A stretch of DNA of 64,000 nt from Streptomyces sp. YS415 (GTDB taxonomy: Bacteria; Actinomycetota; Actinomycetes; Streptomycetales; Streptomycetaceae): positions 62,001 to 126,000 of the forward strand of contig NZ_JAMJFL010000004.1 in the NCBI RefSeq assembly GCF_023544665.1, read 5' to 3'. The notes under the pieces are model-generated. The model did no database searches. It was not told the DNA's origin and was given only the letters and a program-made list of their open reading frames with translations. This document shows, piece after piece, positions 61,417-64,000 of this stretch (the stretch's first letter is position 1; each line of letters starts with the position of its first letter). The translations under genes were made by a program, and so were the position numbers.

Positions 61417-61432
61417 TGTGATGTGGGTCACA
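61417..61432. promoter_or_regulatory. TGTGA-N6-TCACA dyad before the NDH-2/ECF operon
   Basis: TGTGATGTGGGTCACA is a perfect 5-bp dyad with a 6-nt spacer, 74 nt upstream of the start. It fits a CRP/FNR-type site and has the same half-site spacing as Rex, but lacks the inner A/T of the Rex consensus. Confidence 0.5.
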
Positions 61433-61586
61433 TGACCTTGCGGCGCCGGGATCTTCCGGGCCCCTGGCCGCCGTCACAGTGTCACGAACGTGTCCGCAGT
61501 CGGACCTTTGTCGGTGCCCGGGGGTGGCAGCCCGCCTCCCATGAGGCACGATCACCGGGACATCGCGACTCCCCGGGGGACTTCTC

Positions 61587-62261
61587 ATGACGCACACCAC
61601 TCGTTCACGCCGTACCGCCGCCGCACTCGCCGCTCTCTCCCTGGGCGTCCTGGCGCTGACCGCCTGCAACGGCGACGGGGACAAGGACGCGGCCGCCCCC
61701 TCCACTGCGACGAGCCCGTCCCCCTCCGGTACGAGCCAGGGCGCCGACACTCCCCCGTCGGCCGACCCGAGCGACGGCGACAGCGGCGCTTCCTCCGGCG
61801 GCGGGAGCGGCGAGGGCAGCACCCCGTCCTCCGAGCCCGGTGCCGAGGACGACCAGGACGGAGGGGTGGGCATGTGCGAGACCAAGGACTTCAGCTACAA
61901 CGTCACCGTCGCGTCCGCTCCCGTCAATCACGCGCTGCTGACCGCGACCAACAACAGCGGCGACCCGTGCCTCCTGCCGGCCAACGATCTGGTGATCACG
62001 ATTCCGGGACTGGACGGGGCCGCCGAGCACGCCGGGCCCGAGGGCAAGGACTGGATGCTGAAGGCCGGCGAGAGCGCCTACGCCGGGATCGTGTTCGCGC
62101 GGGCCGACACCGAGGGCGGCAAGAGCGCGGACAAGGTGGAGGTCGCTCTCAGCGCGGCCGAGAGCCCGTCGACCGTAGTGATCAACGGCGGTCCCGTCAC
62201 GGTCAACGACGGTCAGGTGACCAGCTTCTTCGGCACGGCCGAGGACGCGCTCACCTACTGA
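61587..62261 (+). CDS. Secreted DUF4232-like lipoprotein
   Basis: A 224-residue lipoprotein. Lipobox LTAC, Cys27. A Ser/Pro/Gly/Asp-rich linker (about 28-95) leads to a beta-sandwich with two cysteines (MCETKDF and DPCLLPAND), the DUF4232 pattern. Function unknown; the family is common in actinobacterial envelopes. It starts divergently to the NDH-2 operon. Confidence 0.82.
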   Translation: MTHTTRSRRTAAALAALSLGVLALTACNGDGDKDAAAPSTATSPSPSGTSQGADTPPSADPSDGDSGASSGGGSGEGSTPSSEPGAEDDQDGGVGMCETKDFSYNVTVASAPVNHALLTATNNSGDPCLLPANDLVITIPGLDGAAEHAGPEGKDWMLKAGESAYAGIVFARADTEGGKSADKVEVALSAAESPSTVVINGGPVTVNDGQVTSFFGTAEDALTY

Positions 62262-62386
62262 CGCCGCTGGTTGCCGGGGCGGAGCGGCCAACGGGGTGGT
62301 TCCCGGCTGTGGCGGACGGCCGGCGTCGGGCCGTTCGGCCATGCTGGGCAGGTTGTGGCACCCCTTCTGGCGACAAGGAGCCCCCT

Positions 62387-62605
62387 ATGCCCACGGACCC
62401 GGTCGGACGATTCCTGACGGCCCTGGACCCGCAGCAGCGCGAAGCCGTCGGCGCGAAGACGCAGCAGGAACAGGAACGCCTGGCAGCGGCCTGGGAGCGG
62501 GAACTGGAGGCGGACGACGAGCTCGACACCCTCGACGAGCTGTCCCCGGCGGCGGCGGAAGCTGAGGCGGCCCGCCGGGTCCTGGACCGCGGGACCGACC
62601 GGTAA
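62387..62605 (+). CDS. Small acidic helical protein
   Basis: A 72-residue hypothetical protein with AAGGAG upstream of ATG 62387. It is mostly helical and charged (QQREAVGAKTQQEQERLAAA, then Asp/Glu-rich DELDTLDELS). No similarity is known to me; a coiled-coil interaction protein is plausible. Confidence 0.6.
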   Translation: MPTDPVGRFLTALDPQQREAVGAKTQQEQERLAAAWERELEADDELDTLDELSPAAAEAEAARRVLDRGTDR

Positions 62606-62623
62606 CCGGCGCCCGGCCCCGCA

Positions 62624-63283
62624 TCACCGCGAACCGTCGGCCGCGGCCGTGGCGGAGTCGGTGAGGGTGTCCACTCGGGCCGCGAGGTCGGGGTGGGCGT
62701 CTGCCAGATGCGGGCGGGCGGCGCTCAGGGGGCGGAGGAGAGCCGCGGGATCGTCCTGGGCGAGCGCCGCGTCGAGCTGGCTGAGCGGACGACGGGCTGC
62801 TCTGGGCAGGTCGGTGAGGGCGCTGATCTGACCGGCGACGCGGCGCAGGTCGGCGGCGTTGTGACGGGCCCAGGCGGCGAGGGTGCGGTCGGCGGCCCGG
62901 CGTTCGCGGGTGGCCTGGACGCGCTGTTCGCCGGTGGTTCCGGCGGGGCCGGGCCGGTTGCGCAGGTAGCGGCGTTCGGCGGCCTGACGGCTCGCGACAC
63001 CGAGGGGATGGGCGAGGTCGGCCCAGCTGGCACCTGCCTGCCGGGCGGTTTCGATCAGGCCGGTCTCCCATCCGGCGAGCTGCTCGCGCACCTGCCGCAG
63101 GAGAAGCAGAGAGGCCAGGGCCTGCTCGGGGTCCGCGTCCTCGGCGGCAGAAGCTTCGGGGTCCTCGCACTGGGCGGCGGTGAGGGTCTTGTCGATGGCT
63201 TCCAGGGCCGCCGCGGCGGCGAGGAATGACGCCGGGCTCTGGGCGTCGGTGCTGGAAGCGGCCGAGTGGTCGGCTGCGGTCAT
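62624..63283 (-). CDS. rheA: RheA-type heat-shock repressor (HSP18 regulator)
   Basis: A 219-residue protein in the position of Streptomyces albus RheA, divergent from the hsp18 gene. A helical, alanine-rich body has one basic DNA-binding-like part near LAHPLGVASRQAAERRYLRNRP. RheA is described as a thermosensor that loses DNA binding on heating. ATG 63283 is preceded by GGAAGGAGG at ideal distance. Two copies of the described RheA operator lie in the divergent region. Confidence 0.82.
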   Translation of the reverse strand: MTAADHSAASSTDAQSPASFLAAAAALEAIDKTLTAAQCEDPEASAAEDADPEQALASLLLLRQVREQLAGWETGLIETARQAGASWADLAHPLGVASRQAAERRYLRNRPGPAGTTGEQRVQATRERRAADRTLAAWARHNAADLRRVAGQISALTDLPRAARRPLSQLDAALAQDDPAALLRPLSAARPHLADAHPDLAARVDTLTDSATAAADGSR

Positions 63284-63301
63284 GGGCACCTCCTTCCGGG
63301 C

Positions 63302-63320
63302 TGTCATCCTTTTGATGACA
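63302..63320. promoter_or_regulatory. RheA operator 1
   Basis: TGTCATC-N5-GATGACA exactly, the published RheA dyad, 18 nt from the rheA start. Confidence 0.85.
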
Positions 63321-63326
63321 TCAGGT

Positions 63327-63355
63327 TTGTCATCCATTGGATGACATGTTACAAC
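63327..63355 (+). promoter_or_regulatory. Predicted hsp18 promoter
   Basis: TTGTCA (63327-63332), 17-nt spacer, TACAAC (63350-63355). The -35 overlaps RheA operator 2, so bound RheA blocks RNA polymerase. Confidence 0.6.
63328..63346. promoter_or_regulatory. RheA operator 2
   Basis: A second exact TGTCATC-N5-GATGACA (extended arms TGTCATCC/GGATGACA), centre 26 bp from the first. Confidence 0.85.
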
Positions 63356-63413
63356 GGTTTCAGTGAAGCGCATTGGCAGGTACTGCCCCTGACCTTCCTG
63401 GAGGTGTTTCGCG

Positions 63414-63845
63414 ATGTTGATGCGCACTGACCCCTTCCGTGAGCTCGACCGGCTGGCCCAGCAGCTGATGGGGCCGGGCACGTGGTCGCGGCCGTCCGCG
63501 ATGCCGATGGACGCCTACCGCGACGGTGACGAGTACGTGGTGGCCTTCGACCTCCCCGGCGTCAGCCCGGACGCGATCGACATCGACGTCGAGCGGAACA
63601 TGCTGACCGTCCGGGCCGAGCGCCGGCCCGTGGCCAAGGGTGACGACGTACAGATGGAGCTCTCCGAGCGGCCGCTGGGTGCCTTCTCCCGCCAGATCGT
63701 CCTGGCCGACACCCTGGACACCGAGCGCATCGCGGCCGACTACGAGGCCGGGGTGCTCACCCTGCGCATCCCGATCGCCGAGCGCGCCAAGCCCCGCAAG
63801 ATCACCATCAGCGGGGAGTCCTCCCGCAAGGAGATCTCCGGCTGA
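63414..63845 (+). CDS. hsp18: Small heat-shock protein (Hsp20/Hsp18)
   Basis: A 143-residue alpha-crystallin-type chaperone. It opens [17 protein letters not shown] and has the core [20 protein letters not shown], ending with [21 protein letters not shown], the I-x-I/V tail being partly kept. It holds unfolding proteins soluble during heat stress. GGAGGTG precedes the ATG at 63414. Confidence 0.95.
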   Translation: MLMRTDPFRELDRLAQQLMGPGTWSRPSAMPMDAYRDGDEYVVAFDLPGVSPDAIDIDVERNMLTVRAERRPVAKGDDVQMELSERPLGAFSRQIVLADTLDTERIAADYEAGVLTLRIPIAERAKPRKITISGESSRKEISG

Positions 63846-63871
63846 ACCCGGCGACCCACGCCGATCAGCGG

Positions 63872-63915
63872 GCGGAGGACGGGTACCTGATCTCCCCCCT
63901 TCACCCGTCCTCCGC
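63872..63915 (+). terminator. Terminator after hsp18
   Basis: A 13-bp perfect stem (63872-63884 with 63903-63915) with an 18-nt loop. Confidence 0.75.
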
Positions 63916-63948
63916 ACCCCTCGGGCTCGAAGAAGGGCGGCGGCTGAC

Positions 63949-64000
63949 GTGACCCTGCACATGGATGCGTTCCTGGACCGGGTCAAGGAACGCGGCGAGT
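63949..64000 (+). CDS. Start of a DUF2267-like gene (partial)
   Basis: The GTG at 63949 follows GAAGAAGGG and opens MTLHMDAFLDRVKERGE, like the start of DUF2267 proteins (FLDRVRERGEY). It is cut by the window end, so nothing more can be said. Confidence 0.55.
   Translation, partial: MTLHMDAFLDRVKERGE

Noticed and set aside
1..64000. CRISPR arrays, transposases, integrases, tRNA or rRNA genes
   Set aside because: None recognised on reading both strands.

Overview
The window is about 72% G+C with strong third-codon-position GC bias, GTG/TTG starts, many GTGA/ATGA stop-start overlaps and families typical of filamentous actinomycetes (an SsgA-like sporulation protein, a SARP-type regulator, a SigB/SigF-family sigma factor, a RheA/Hsp18 pair, LacI-regulated sugar uptake). 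It is best read as chromosomal DNA of a Streptomyces. I saw no rRNA, tRNA, insertion sequence, prophage or CRISPR array.

Layout. 1-9.2 kb: an SsgA-like protein, then a sugar regulon: a Gfo/Idh/MocA oxidoreductase, a leftward operon of sugar-binding lipoprotein, two permeases and GH1 beta-glucosidase, and a divergent LacI-family repressor. One 14-bp operator sequence occurs twice at the transporter promoter and once before the oxidoreductase. 8.4-12.4 kb: a DeoR regulator divergent from MFS transporter, HAD phosphatase and DAO-type oxidoreductase genes. 12.5-19.1 kb: an alpha/beta hydrolase divergent from a SARP-like regulator, an F420/FMN-binding split-barrel protein, a phospholipase-D-like protein and hypotheticals. 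19.1-28.4 kb: a stress sigma factor with a structured leader, a fatty-acid desaturase, a second LacI regulator, a spore-photoproduct-lyase-family radical SAM protein, a PAS-PP2C phosphatase, and a glycosyltransferase with an unknown partner. 28.5-35.8 kb: a membrane Ser/Thr kinase overlapping a partner protein, an SRPBCC protein, and a pair of DUF4139 proteins.

35.8-41.0 kb: a five-gene NikABCDE-type ABC importer preceded by a near-consensus nickel-responsive Nur box. 42.5-46.0 kb: a cold-shock neighbourhood (Csp with a long leader, DEAD-box helicase, CBS protein), then a segment of about 320 nt with its own promoter and a strong terminator, placed just before a MerR gene; I could not assign it to a known RNA and it is the most interesting unexplained signal here. 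46.1-50.5 kb: a methyltransferase, a frameshifted MFS gene, a histone-H1-like DNA-binding candidate and an L,D-transpeptidase.

50.7-58.1 kb: an envelope region: FemABX transferase overlapping a MurJ/MviN flippase, a two-component system overlapping a GerMN-type lipoprotein, and a protein O-mannosyltransferase. 58.1-64 kb: MscL with a cysteine-rich tail, an ECF41-type sigma factor co-transcribed with an NDH-2-like oxidoreductase that has a perfect TGTGA-N6-TCACA dyad upstream, a lipoprotein, and the divergent rheA-hsp18 heat-shock pair with two exact RheA operators. The last 52 bases open a DUF2267-like gene.

All calls come from reading the sequence by eye; no database search was run. Family names rest on remembered motifs and should be read with the stated confidences.
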